Shown here piece after piece: positions 7,986 through 17,040 of a DNA stretch of 17,500 nucleotides. Each line of letters begins with the position of its first letter. Within the stretch, counting starts at the first letter, position 1. The DNA is from Penaeus vannamei. Its lineage: Eukaryota > Arthropoda > Malacostraca > Decapoda > Penaeidae. Both the position numbers and the translations under genes were made by a program. The stretch is from contig NC_091552.1 of the NCBI RefSeq assembly GCF_042767895.1, positions 14,617,439 through 14,634,938 on the forward strand, given 5' to 3'. The notes beneath the pieces were generated by a model that was not told where the DNA came from, searched no databases, and was given only the letters and a program-made list of their open reading frames with translations.

Positions 7986-7993
7986 TATAAAAG
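7986..7993 (+). promoter_or_regulatory. TATA box (TATAAAAG)
   Basis: This is an exact strong TATA consensus in complex sequence, 111 bases after the last DR4 half-site. No arthropod initiator (TCAGT-like) lies 25-35 bases downstream. A TCAGTT does lie just upstream at 7975-7980, which is the wrong position. The downstream sequence becomes a purine tract, so a transcribed gene is not supported. Confidence 0.2.
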
Positions 7994-8040
7994 GGAATTT
8001 AACTTGTAAAATTGAAGGACTGGTTACATGCTGCATATTT

Positions 8041-8935
8041 TTTGGGAGATGGAGGCAGTAAGAAAATGAGAGGGAAGGAGAGAAAGTAGAATTAAGGAGA
8101 ATAGAGAGAGGGAAGAAAGAAGAGAAGACTTATAAAAAGGAAGGAAAGAAACAAAAATCAAGAAAGTACGTGATATCACGATAAATCTCCATAGGAGGCG
8201 GAAGATATCGATTAAGAAAGGAAGGGGGAAGATAAGGGAGAAAGACTAAACTGAAGAAAGTACGGAAAAAGGAAGAGGAAGAGAGAAGGAAGTAAGGGAA
8301 CTAAACGAGAAAAGAGAAATTGGAAAGAAAGTAAAAGGAAAGGGTGTAGATAATTATAAGTTGTATTCAGAACAAAAATATGGAAAAAAAATAGATAAGA
8401 GAAGAGAAGAAAGGTGAAAAAAATGAGCAAAAAAGGTAAAGCCAAGGTGGGAAAGATAAAGATATGAAGAATAAAAGGAGAGTAAAAAAAAGAAGGTTGG
8501 AGAGTGAGGAAAATTAACAGGCAGACAGAAGTAGGAGGAAATAGTAAACGAAAAAATAAATATAGTGTGCAATAGAAGGTTAAACTAAAAGAAAAGAAGG
8601 AGAGAAAGGAGTGAAGAAGAAGAGAGCAGGGAAGAGGGGTAGTTAGATATAGAAAAGATAGAGAGAAAGGGAGAGAAGAAGAGGGGAAAGGGAAGGAGAG
8701 GAAAGAAAGGATAAAATGAGGTGAAAGGAGAGAAGACGGAGAAGAGAGGGAGGTGAGAAGAAATGTGAAAGAGGAGGGGAGAAGAGCGGAGAAGGGAAGG
8801 CAGGGAGACGAAGGAAGAAGAGGGAAGAAGGAGAGATAGAGAGGGGGGGAGGGAGGGAGGGAGGGAGGGAGGGGGGGAAAGGAAAAAATACAGGGAGACA
8901 AAGTAGGTGAGATAACGAGCGAACAGAAAAAAAAA
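8041..8935. repeat. Long A/G-rich polypurine tract
   Basis: Roughly 900 bases are dominated by A and G on the + strand, with GAAAG, GGAGA and GAAGA words and no fixed unit. Small complex interruptions occur at 8160-8215 (with the palindrome CGTGATATCACG at 8169-8180) and 8343-8375. Minus-strand frames of up to 245 codons are Ser/Leu/Phe/Pro repeats. Confidence 0.85.
8842..8877 (+). repeat. (GGGA)n array, quadruplex-prone
   Basis: A G7 run, six GGG tracts each separated by a single A, and a second G7 run sit in tandem near the right end of the purine tract. Eight G-tracts with one-base loops allow several overlapping quadruplex registers. Confidence 0.85.
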
Positions 8936-9204
8936 ACAGTCACAAACACACAACTCTTGAATATATAGCCCTATTCGCTTCGGACATCGACTACCCCACC
9001 CCACCCCCTCCCCTCATACCCACCCTCTTGCTGCCCACCCAGTTAATACAGAATAAGTACACCAATATTTAATTACACATAGAATAGATACACCAATAAT
9101 TAAGTTTACCAATATTAACTTGAAAATTAGACTCGCCATTAAACTCTAATGTAGAAACCCCGCCCTCTTTTGTCATCCATTTTCATCTCTAACTGATATT
9201 CATT
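8936..9204. other. Complex spacer with C-rich stretch
   Basis: CCCC, CCCC, CCCCC and CCCC tracts separated by one base (8994-9013) form a quadruplex motif on the minus strand. Downstream, TACACCAATA-type words recur three times between about 9058 and 9117. Otherwise mixed AT-rich sequence with no frame or RNA gene. Confidence 0.5.
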
Positions 9205-9480
9205 CCCTACAAAGGAAGAAGAACAACAACGAAAGAGAGAGAAATGGAAAGAGGTAGATAGATTGAGAGAGAGAGGAGAGAAGAGAAGAGAAGAGAAGAG
9301 AAGAGAAGATAAGATAAGATAAGATAAGATAAGATAAGATAAGATAAGATAAGATAAGAGAGAGAGATTGAGAAAGAAAGAAAGAAGGAAAAACAGAAAC
9401 AGAAAAAGAGAAAGAGGAAGAGAAAGAAAGAGAGAAAGATACAGACTAAGAGAAAAAGAGAAAGAAAGAAAAAGAAATAA
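9205..9480. repeat. A/G-rich tract containing pentamer arrays
   Basis: GAAA and GAGA words frame the pentanucleotide array at 9281-9360. To its right, imperfect AAAG/GAAAGA repeats continue to about 9476. The minus-strand frame through it (Phe/Leu/Ser/Tyr) is a repeat translation. Confidence 0.88.
9281..9360. repeat. (AAGAG)5(AAGAT)10 pentanucleotide array
   Basis: Five AAGAG units (9281-9305) are followed by ten perfect AAGAT units (9306-9355) and one more AAGAG. The two blocks differ by a single G-to-T change, which must have arisen once and spread by slippage. The AAGAT block contains AGATAAG, the WGATAR consensus of GATA factors, repeated every five bases. Confidence 0.96.
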
Positions 9481-9604
9481 ACACTAGGATTAGTGTTAAT
9501 CTTCATTACGCGACGGGTATAACTGCGCTGTATGATATCATAGATCTTCATTTCAAACTGCAGTTGTACATCTACGAATCGTATTTTATTTTTTCGTTTT
9601 AGCC
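9481..9604. other. Short complex spacer
   Basis: It contains a small hairpin, AACACTA (9480-9486) with TAGTGTT (9491-9497) and a four-base loop, and the perfect 12-base palindrome TATGATATCATA (9531-9542). No gene is seen. Confidence 0.55.
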
Positions 9605-9890
<286 letters not shown>

Positions 9891-10671
9891 CTAAAAACAC
9901 GTACATGCAATAGACTGCTTGGCCCAAGACTCATTGCAATAGTGATCAAAACCGCGAAAGTGATCCAACTATCACTTTATATGTCACTGAATTATTCTCA
10001 CTTGAAATTTATAATTACTAAGTATACGTATATTTTTTTCTGGTGAGCTGGCTGCCTGTATACACGTAGCTTGCCATATATCTTGTATAAAGTGCTATAC
10101 TTAATTATTCTGCTTTTTTATTACTAGTCGTTAACAATTACTCAGCGTAAAATGGTGCAGGACTTGAATATAAATAGATACGAAATGTTTTTGCTTGTAA
10201 ATTCATGTAACTTTGAAATACCAAATACTTCATGAGAGTCAACAAAGTAATATCTGTCAATTATGCCATATATGCCTATATACACACAACACAGATATAC
10301 AAACAATAAACTTTCCCTTGCATCCTAAAATTTGATTCACTTTTGGCTGTTACTGTTTCCTAGGGAATCCTTGTCATGTAAATAATAAACAGAGATGCCA
10401 AAGAAAGGATTCCCAAACTTTCTAAAAGGTTTCCACGAGGCTTCAGTCCAAAGAGGAGTTCATTTGTGGGGGTCGTTCGTCGATTACATAGAACCGCTAT
10501 TTCCATTAGTTGAGTCTACCCTTTGAATCCCGTTTTCTTTGGAGGCCGGACGTCATTTTTTTCCTAGCTCTGTTAATTGTACCTTTGTGTTTTTCAATCT
10601 CTCTGTGATTTTTTATTGGCATTCATTGTTGCATCGCCCCACTCTATTAAATGTTTTCTGTATTTCTCTAT
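9891..10671. other. Complex AT-rich spacer, no recognised gene
   Basis: About 780 bases without microsatellites. It contains a 10-bp inverted repeat (10363-10414) and a small ATG-to-stop frame of 43 codons at 10395-10526 whose peptide is not low-complexity but which I do not recognise. No tRNA box B, transposon terminus or target-site duplication was found. It is among the best places in the window for primers or homology searches. Confidence 0.5.
10363..10414. repeat. 10-bp perfect inverted repeat (hairpin)
   Basis: GGGAATCCTT (10363-10372) is perfectly complementary to AAGGATTCCC (10405-10414) across a 32-base loop. A few further pairs (CAT with ATG) can form inside. The arms lie in complex sequence, which makes the match less trivial than those within repeats. 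Confidence 0.75.
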
Positions 10672-10673
10672 TA

Positions 10674-10763
<90 letters not shown>

Positions 10764-10806
10764 GCTCTCGCTCTCTCGCTCTCTCTCTGTCTGTCTGCGT
10801 GTGTGC

Positions 10807-10880
<74 letters not shown>
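10672..10880. repeat. C11 run with two long (CT)n arrays
   Basis: A C11 run (10675-10685) leads directly into (CT)38 (10685-10760). A variant stretch with CGCT, GTCTGTCTG and TGTGTGCG follows, then (TC)35 (10808-10878). The interruption contains most of the few purines. All + strand frames stay open as Ser-Leu repeats. Confidence 0.95.
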
Positions 10881-10881
<1 letters not shown>

Positions 10882-11110
10882 CCTCCCTTCCTTCCTCCCT
10901 CCCTTCCTTCCTCCCTCCCTTCCTTCCTCCCTCCCTCCCTGCTTTCCTCCCTCCCTCCCTCCCTCCTCCCTCCCTCCTCTCTCCCTCCCTCCCTCCCTCC
11001 CTCCCTCATTCCCTCTCAGCTCCCCCCCTCTCTCTCTCTTTCATTCTTTGTTTCTTTCTCCCTTTCTCTTTTTCTCTCTTTCTCTCTCTCTCCCTCGCCT
11101 CGCTCCCCGT
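10881..11110. repeat. CCCT/CCTT tract with a perfect 16-bp unit
   Basis: Three identical 16-base units (10881-10896, 10897-10912, 10913-10928), each made of CCCTCCC and TTCCTTCCT words, open the block. (CCCT)n variants and then irregular CTTT/CTCT sequence follow. The order, CT dinucleotides then CCTT then CCCT, suggests successive slippage mutations. Confidence 0.9.
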
Positions 11111-11484
11111 CTCCTCCATCATCATCATCCTTTGCTAATTAAGTCCTATTCATCAAAATTTCTTGTTCATGCAACAGAAAGCAGTTGTTGATATCTTATT
11201 AATGTTTATGTTACATATTTGTATAATGTAAGTTATGAATATCATTGTATTTCACTTCTTCATAGATATTTGTTTGTATGTTGAAAAAATATTTATATGA
11301 TGCTAATTTCCTTGCAATACTGAACTCATTATTAGGCTTTGATGAATTTACGAAATGATGAATAGTTTTAAAACGGTATTGGATGATAATATTAATGATG
11401 GTGAAATGAGTGATAATGATACTGCCGGCGGTGTTGATAAATGTACTAATAATCGTAGTAGGACAGGAAATGATATTTGTTATT
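11111..11484. other. AT-rich complex spacer
   Basis: After a short ATC run (11118-11128) the sequence is AT-rich and non-repetitive, becoming GAT/AAT-biased from about 11380. An ATG frame (11355-11486) encodes 43 Asp/Asn-rich residues. Its bias follows the GAT-rich composition, and I do not call it a gene. Confidence 0.5.
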
Positions 11485-11561
11485 GATAGGTATTAAGGAT
11501 AGATATTAAGATCGATATTAAGGATAGATATTAAAGATTGGTATTAAAGATAGATATTAAA
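11485..11561. repeat. 13-bp minisatellite, six units
   Basis: Units with consensus GATAGATATTAAR start at 11485, 11498, 11511 (12 bases), 11523, 11536 and 11549. Differences are single substitutions (AGG, TCG and TGG variants). Both GATA and TTAA words recur once per unit. Confidence 0.92.
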
Positions 11562-12474
11562 TATTTCATCTGCATTCCCTGACTACATTCTCAGCATCTT
11601 TTATATAAGCATTTACGAAATACTGTTTACTGCAATTACACTTTCACTGACTCCTCCTAATTACTGTGTTAGTAGAAGTCGCTCATTCGTAATTGATCTG
11701 AACCTTTGTTTTCTCATTTTCCCAACACCTGGGTTTATAGGCGAGTGTAGGTTTGTGTCTGAAAAAAGTGCAGGTTTGCATCGATAGAAAAAGATAAGAA
11801 AGAAAGAAAGAGGAAAATATGGATAACGTTTGATTTCTTGGTGATTTACAGAGGGACAGAAAGATAAAGCAAATACCATAATTGATTTGATTAGTATAAT
11901 TGATAAAACGCACGCACGTAGACCCCCCCCCCCTTTTACACACACACTTAGTAAACAACTATACAGTGACCTAATAAAGTGATATAGGACGGCGAAATAT
12001 ATTACCATAATGTAATAACATGAAATATTAATATACTTTAAGCGAATTCAGTGTTTTAGTATGATAATATGATATAGTATCATGTTGTTATATATGGAAA
12101 TGATATTATGATGTTACTTCAACATATGGCAGTGTGACACTGAAATACATAAATATGATACTGTATATAATAACTAAATCTTCTATATCAAAGGCACAAC
12201 ACTATAGAATGAAGGAATGTATTAGAAGGACACTGAAGAACGAATAATGCTTTAAAGAAAATGAACAACAAAATATTACAATGAAAGAGTGATGCATTAG
12301 CTATTGCCTTATGTCACATTTGTTCGTTTTCGATATCTTGAATTACAAATAATATAAGAATAGCTCTTTTAAGGAAAATATTATAACACTTTTGATACTC
12401 ATGGGAGTCAGAGTGCTATGTAAGGGCACGATTGAAATGATAGTGATGGTCAAAAATTCTGTGTAGGGTTTAAT
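11562..12474. other. AT-rich complex spacer, no gene seen
   Basis: About 900 bases of AT-rich DNA. It holds a short (AAAG)n run (11796-11812), a C11 run (11923-11933) followed by CACACACA, the palindrome CAGTGTGACACTG (12130-12142), and many ATGATA/ATATGATA words around 12058-12115. A minus-strand frame of 115 codons (11661-12008) crosses the C11 run as poly-Gly and has no recognisable domain. Confidence 0.5.
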
Positions 12475-12479
12475 TATAG

Positions 12480-12760
12480 GAGAGGGAGATAGAAAAAGAG
12501 GGAGAACGAGAGAAAGAGAAAAGAGAGAGAACAAGAGAAAGAGAAAAAGAGAGAACGAGAGAAAGAAAAAGAGAGAGAACGAGAGAAAGAGAAAAGAGAG
12601 AGAGCGAGAGAAAGAGAAAAAGAGAGAGAACGAGAGAAAGAGAAAAAGAGAGAGAACGAGAGAAAGAGAAAAAGAGAGAGAACAAAAGAGAAAAAGAGAG
12701 AACGAGAGAAAGAGAAAAAGAGAAGAGAGAGAGCGAAGAGAGAGGCAAAGAAAGAGAGAG
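12480..12760. repeat. A/G minisatellite of about 25 bp
   Basis: The word AACGAGAG or a variant (AACAAGAG, AGCGAGAG) recurs at 12505, 12530, 12554, 12578, 12603, 12629, 12655, 12681 and 12701, mostly 24-26 bases apart. Each is followed by AAAGAGAAAAAGAGAG. This is a higher-order period within what otherwise looks like plain purine sequence. Minus-strand frames are Ser/Leu/Phe repeats. Confidence 0.88.
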
Positions 12761-13200
12761 AGTGGGAATAAACCGATGAAAGAGGTAGAGAGCGAAAGGC
12801 GAGAAGATCCGAAACAAAACGAAGAAGAAATGTCAATTATTGGAAAGGCAAACTATGATATTTGTTCAGATCCAGACGCGTATAAATTTTGTTTATATAA
12901 TTAATTGCTTCATTGAGTCCCGTCCATTGTCATTCGTTTTGACTCTGTAATGTAGATTCTCCAGCCAATCACTGATGAATTCTGTAAACTTTATTTGGTT
13001 GTATGAAAATTTATTTGATTGTATTTATTTATTGCGGTCATATGTATAAGTCTATGATGTATCCGTGTCTGTTTTTTTTCTGCAGGCGTGTACGTTTGTT
13101 TTTGTGTGGTTCTTTCCCTATTTCTTTTGTGGTCTTTCTCTCTCGCCCTTGCTTTATTTTCCTCTTCCTTTCTGACTTTACTTTTCTCCTTTCTTCCTTC
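12761..13200. other. Complex spacer leading into a pyrimidine tract
   Basis: Mixed sequence to about 13085, with a doubled TTTATTTGRTTGTAT (12990-13004 and 13010-13024). A T8 run followed by CTGCAG, ending at 13085, is a good splice-acceptor look-alike. What follows is T/C-rich and then the CT array, so I cannot support an exon. No RNA gene is seen. Confidence 0.5.
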
Positions 13201-13201
13201 C

Positions 13202-13575
<374 letters not shown>

Positions 13576-14349
13576 CACGCTACACCTTTGAGATTTATAT
13601 ATATTTAATGTACCATTACCGGCTTCAAATGCTTTGTAGTGAATAATGGCGTCCTATTATGTATCTTTTCTTATTTTTCTCTGTTTTGGAAGCCATTAAT
13701 TTCATTTTCCTTTTGTTTACCAGTGTGTGATCTTTTGGGGGTATTTTCTGTTGTTTTTTTCTCTTGCTTTTCTTTTTTTCTGTTTTTGACTCTTTGTCTG
13801 TTTTCATTATGTATTTTTTTTTTCTCTTCGTGTTTTCTATCCATTTTTTATGTTTTGTTCTTTTTTCTATTTTTTTAAACTGCGTTTTGTTTGTTTCCTT
13901 TGTACGTGTGTATGAAAAAAGAAAGAAAATATATATATACATGAATTTACTAAATCTGTACATAATCATACGACTGCTAGAGTTAACTATTGCATAAGGA
14001 TAATTAATCGAAAAGAAAAGAAAGATGTAAGAGGACACACAATCGAATAATAAAGATAAGAAAAAAAGGATACTCGTTGATATTTCATAACGCTGGCAAC
14101 GGTGACAAGTAACCCCGTGTCAACATTAGAACCTGAAATGCAAATTGACAACGTGAAAGGCATTAGAATAATTACACTTAAAAATCCAAAATACGTTTGC
14201 CAAAGTGACTCAGTATATTTCATTGGAATAATTAATAATGAGAGATAAATATGCATTAAATGAATTATGGAAACGAATAAGTGTATTTTGAAAAACAGAG
14301 GGGGAGGCACTGAATTATTCAAAGCATGAATAAGCTGTGTATGAGAGAT
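13576..14349. other. AT/T-rich complex spacer, no supported gene
   Basis: The stretch 13660-13880 is strongly T-rich, followed by A-rich sequence with an (AT)n run (13928-13938). A minus-strand frame (13987-14322) of 111 codons is hydrophobic, with about three possible membrane segments, but it starts at TTG. Its hydrophobicity is what any AT-rich minus strand would give. No homologue is recognised. Confidence 0.45.
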
Positions 14350-14755
14350 TAGTGAAAATTGACTTCACTGAAAATCATACTTGACTTTATTGAAAATTAG
14401 ACTTTAGTAAAATCATACTAGTGTAAAAAAAATGGAAATCATAATTCGGTGGAAAAACAGACTTTTGTGAGAATTAGACTTTAGTAAAATCATACTAGTG
14501 TAAAAAAAAAAATCATAATTCGTGAAAATAAATTTGTGAAAATTAGTCAGTAAAAATCATACTAGTGTAAAAAAAAATGGAAATCATACCTTGTAGGGAT
14601 AATTAGACCAGTATAAAGCAGACCTCAGTGACAATCATACTTCAGTGGCAATCGGACTTCAGTAAGAATCAAATTTCAGTGAAAATGAAATCACTGAAAA
14701 TCAACCAGTGAAGACTTCCGTAAGAAATTCACTTTACTGAAAATTATAGTGTATG
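14350..14755. repeat. Degenerate tandem repeat with CAGTGAAAATCATA core
   Basis: CTTCAGTGAAAATCATA-like words recur about every 17-20 bases. A longer word, AATCATACTAGTG followed by TAAAAAAA, appears three times (14411, 14488, 14555), 77 and 67 bases apart, indicating a higher-order unit. Two neighbouring copies in opposite orientation form TTTCAGTGA (14674-14682) and TCACTGAAA (14691-14699). Confidence 0.8.
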
Positions 14756-15084
14756 TGAATTACTTGGTTTATTCGTGTTCTTATATTTTAAAGATTGTCT
14801 TTCTCTATATCTGCCTGTTAATTCATTCACTTATGTGTTTATTGGTATTCATTATCCTTTTTACTTGGCCATTGGTGAATGCGTTTATAAGTGAACATTT
14901 GATTATAAGTGTATAGCATGAGGCATTCTAGTAAGTGCAAAATAGGTAATACGTAAGTGTTTTCACACAGTTTTTTTGGTAAATACTTATAAAAATAAGT
15001 TTATAAGTATTAAGAGTATGATATTATAAGTATGAGGACAGTGTGGATCCCCCTTTTTGATATTGAGGAGCGTTATCAGAATGA
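14756..15084. other. AT-rich spacer with a strong hairpin
   Basis: Mixed AT-rich DNA with several TTCATT and TATAAGT words. It holds the 12-bp perfect hairpin at 14982-15011. The right end carries TATAAGTAT copies that anticipate the minisatellite downstream. No gene is seen. Confidence 0.5.
14982..15011. repeat. 12-bp perfect inverted repeat, 6-base loop
   Basis: AATACTTATAAA (14982-14993) pairs perfectly with TTTATAAGTATT (15000-15011), leaving the loop AATAAG. A T7 run precedes it (14971-14977). The stem is all A/T apart from two G-C pairs, so it would be a modest hairpin in RNA or a cruciform in supercoiled DNA. Confidence 0.85.
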
Positions 15085-15405
15085 ATATAAGTATGGTTAT
15101 GTAAATGTTGGGAGAAGGGCGATATAAGTGTTGATAGAAATGCGAATGTGTTGGCAGCATGGGTATATAAGTGCTTGAGGAATGGTGATATAAGTGTTGG
15201 TAAAACGGTAATATGGTTATACAAGTGTTGGAGAATGGCGATATGTGTTGGCAGTATGACGGATGTGTTGGCAGCATGACGGATGTGTTGGCAGCATAAT
15301 CATATTGGTGTTGGGAGAATCGCTATTTATGTTGGCAGCATTATTAAGTGTTGGGAAAATGACGTGAACGTGTTGGCAGCATGGGGATACAAGCATTGTT
15401 GCATG
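15085..15405. repeat. Degenerate GTGTTGGCAGCATG minisatellite (about 20-24 bp)
   Basis: About fourteen units contain AAGTGTTGG or ATGTGTTGG followed by CAGCATGAC, GAGAATGGC or similar. The most regular copies lie at 15240-15300, where GGATGTGTTGGCAGCATGAC repeats with a 20-base period. On the minus strand long frames stay partly open and give repeated CQH and LPTHPS peptides. I treat these as repeat translation, not a gene. Confidence 0.88.
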
Positions 15406-15545
15406 TAAATAAATGACAGTCGTATGAAATGAAGCACTTTCTGCCACAGCCTGAGATACCAAGTACCAACAAAGTGAGCTTAGTGTTGGCAATGCCACCA
15501 GAAGGGGAGGATTAAGCGGTGTCAAACGGTGACGAACAAGATTGG

Positions 15546-15548
<3 letters not shown>
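15406..15548. other. Short complex spacer
   Basis: Mixed sequence between the minisatellite and the first GA array. One further TGTTGGCAATGCC at 15484-15496 is a stray relative of the minisatellite unit. Confidence 0.5.

Positions 15549-15641
<93 letters not shown>
15549..15641. repeat. (GA)46 dinucleotide array
   Basis: Forty-six perfect GA units, followed by GGAAGGGAGAG sequence. Strand orientation is opposite to the CT arrays at 5281, 9763, 10685 and 13253. The + strand frames encode Arg-Glu repeats. Confidence 0.97.
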
Positions 15642-15644
<3 letters not shown>

Positions 15645-15865
15645 AGGGAGAGAGAGGAGAAAGAGAGGAAGAGGGGGTGGTTGTAGAGACTTCATGGGTG
15701 GGGCTGAAAGAGGGGGTGGGGGAAGAGGGAGGGAAACAGGAGTGGGGTGGAGGCTGAAGTGAGGGGGAGGGGCGAGAGGCACGAGGGGATCCTGAAGTGG
15801 GGGGAGGGGGAGGGGGAGGCACTGGGTCTACAGCCCGGCAGACTAGATCAATACACAGGCTAGAG
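15642..15865 (+). repeat. G-rich purine segment with quadruplex motifs
   Basis: GGGGG, GGGGG, GGG and GGG tracts with loops of 1, 4 and 1 bases lie at 15712-15733. GGGGGG, GGGGG, GGGGG and GG tracts separated by single A residues lie at 15799-15818. The rest is GA/GGGA-rich with a short complex break (15820-15862). No gene is seen. Confidence 0.8.
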
Positions 15866-15919
15866 GGGAGAGAGGAGAGATGGAGAGAGAGGGAGAGGGA
15901 GAGAGAGAGAGCAAAGAAA

Positions 15920-15990
<71 letters not shown>

Positions 15991-16018
15991 AGGGGAGAGG
16001 GGTAGAGAGGGGAAATAG
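15866..16018. repeat. GA-rich tract with (GA)31
   Basis: Imperfect GAGA/GGGAGA sequence with an AAAGAAAA break is followed by thirty-one perfect GA units (15922-15983), a G7 run (15984-15990) and GGGA words. It resembles the array 370 bases upstream and may be a partial duplication of it. Confidence 0.95.
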
Positions 16019-16132
16019 AGGGAGGCAGAAAAGAATGAAAGAAATTTAATGAAATATAGTGAGAGGCAAATACTAGGAAGGGAGAGTGAGAGAATGTAGG
16101 GGGAATTGGGGAAGGGGTAGATAAGAAGGCTA

Positions 16133-16829
16133 TTGATAAAGGTGATAAGAATAGTAAGAATATGGTGATAATGATAGCAACAACACTACAATAATAAGGA
16201 TGATAATATTAATGAAAGTAGTAGTAATTTTCATATTAATATTATTAATAATGATTATAATACTAATAATAGCAATGATGATAATGGTAATATTAATAAT
16301 GATACTGATAATGATAATAATGATAGTAATAATAATAATAATGCTAATGATAATAATTATTATGTTAATAATAATGAGAATAATGATGGCAACAACAATA
16401 GTAAGAATAAAGTTGATGATAGTTGTAGTAATGATAATGATATTAATAATGATAATGACATAAAAGATGATGATAATGATTAAAGCATGGTAGTGATAAT
16501 TAGAAAAAAAAAATTATGATAGTGACTATTAACACTAATAATAATGGTAACGATAATAGCAATGCTGTTGCTGTTTATGATAATAGTAATGATAATAATC
16601 GTAATGATAATGATAGCAACAAAATAACAATGATTTTAACAATAGTGATGATAGTGATAATGACAATGGTAATGTGATAATGATGATGGTAATGATAATG
16701 ATAGTAATCAAGATGGTAATGATGATGATAATATTACTGCTACTACAGTAACAGAAATAACTACTACTACCAATATCGATGATAATGAAAATGATAACAA
16801 CCATAATAATTGTTATGATAATGATGATG

Positions 16830-16860
<31 letters not shown>

Positions 16861-16885
16861 CAATAATAACAAAACAATAATACAA
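16133..16885. repeat. Degenerate (AAT/GAT/AGT)n trinucleotide tract
   Basis: About 750 bases of AAT, GAT, GAC and AGT triplets with frequent single substitutions and occasional loss of register, including an A9 run near 16503-16511. Three-base periodicity leaves frames open (Met/Ile/Leu on +, Ile/Tyr/Ser on -) without protein-like composition. A purine-rich spacer (16019-16132) precedes it, without a gene. Confidence 0.9.
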
Positions 16886-17040
16886 TGATAATGGTCAGAT
16901 TAAGAAAAAAGATAGAATGAATAAAGGGAGACAAAAAGATGGGTGAAAGAAACAAACAAACACAATAGCGCCTCGTGAGGATGCGGCACCCATGCTTGAA
17001 GGAAGGAGGTGGGCGGATGCGGTGAGGCCGAGGGTGGAGC
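16886..17040. other. Short CpG-containing complex island
   Basis: After an A-rich start, 16965-17050 is the most GC- and CpG-rich complex stretch in the right half. An ATG at 16992 opens a frame whose first 20 or so residues look non-repetitive before it enters the GGGA tract and becomes Gly/Glu/Arg. There is no known motif, and the evidence is insufficient for a gene. Confidence 0.4.

Larger units (their letters stand above)
7530..8040. other. Complex spacer with promoter-like motifs
   Basis: About 510 bases of mixed, non-repetitive sequence, one of the longest uninterrupted complex stretches in the left half. It contains the half-site array at 7849-7874 and a TATA box at 7986-7993. No open frame of useful length occurs. 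The first ATG after the TATA box (8028) opens only 13 codons. Confidence 0.5.

Noticed and set aside
11661..12008. 115-codon minus-strand frame
   Set aside because: It crosses the C11 run as poly-Gly and has no recognisable motif; an overlapping shifted frame (11683-11958) is equally open.
13066..13085. Strong splice-acceptor look-alike (T8, CTGCAG)
   Set aside because: Downstream sequence enters a T/C tract and then (CT)n, with no credible exon or donor.
13987..14322. 111-codon minus-strand frame resembling a multi-pass membrane protein
   Set aside because: It starts at TTG, and the hydrophobicity is explained by AT-rich composition (Phe, Ile, Leu, Tyr codons). No family motif is seen.
16200..16463. 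87-codon Met/Ile/Leu/Val frame suggesting a transmembrane peptide
   Set aside because: It is translation of the AAT/GAT trinucleotide tract, with other frames equally open.
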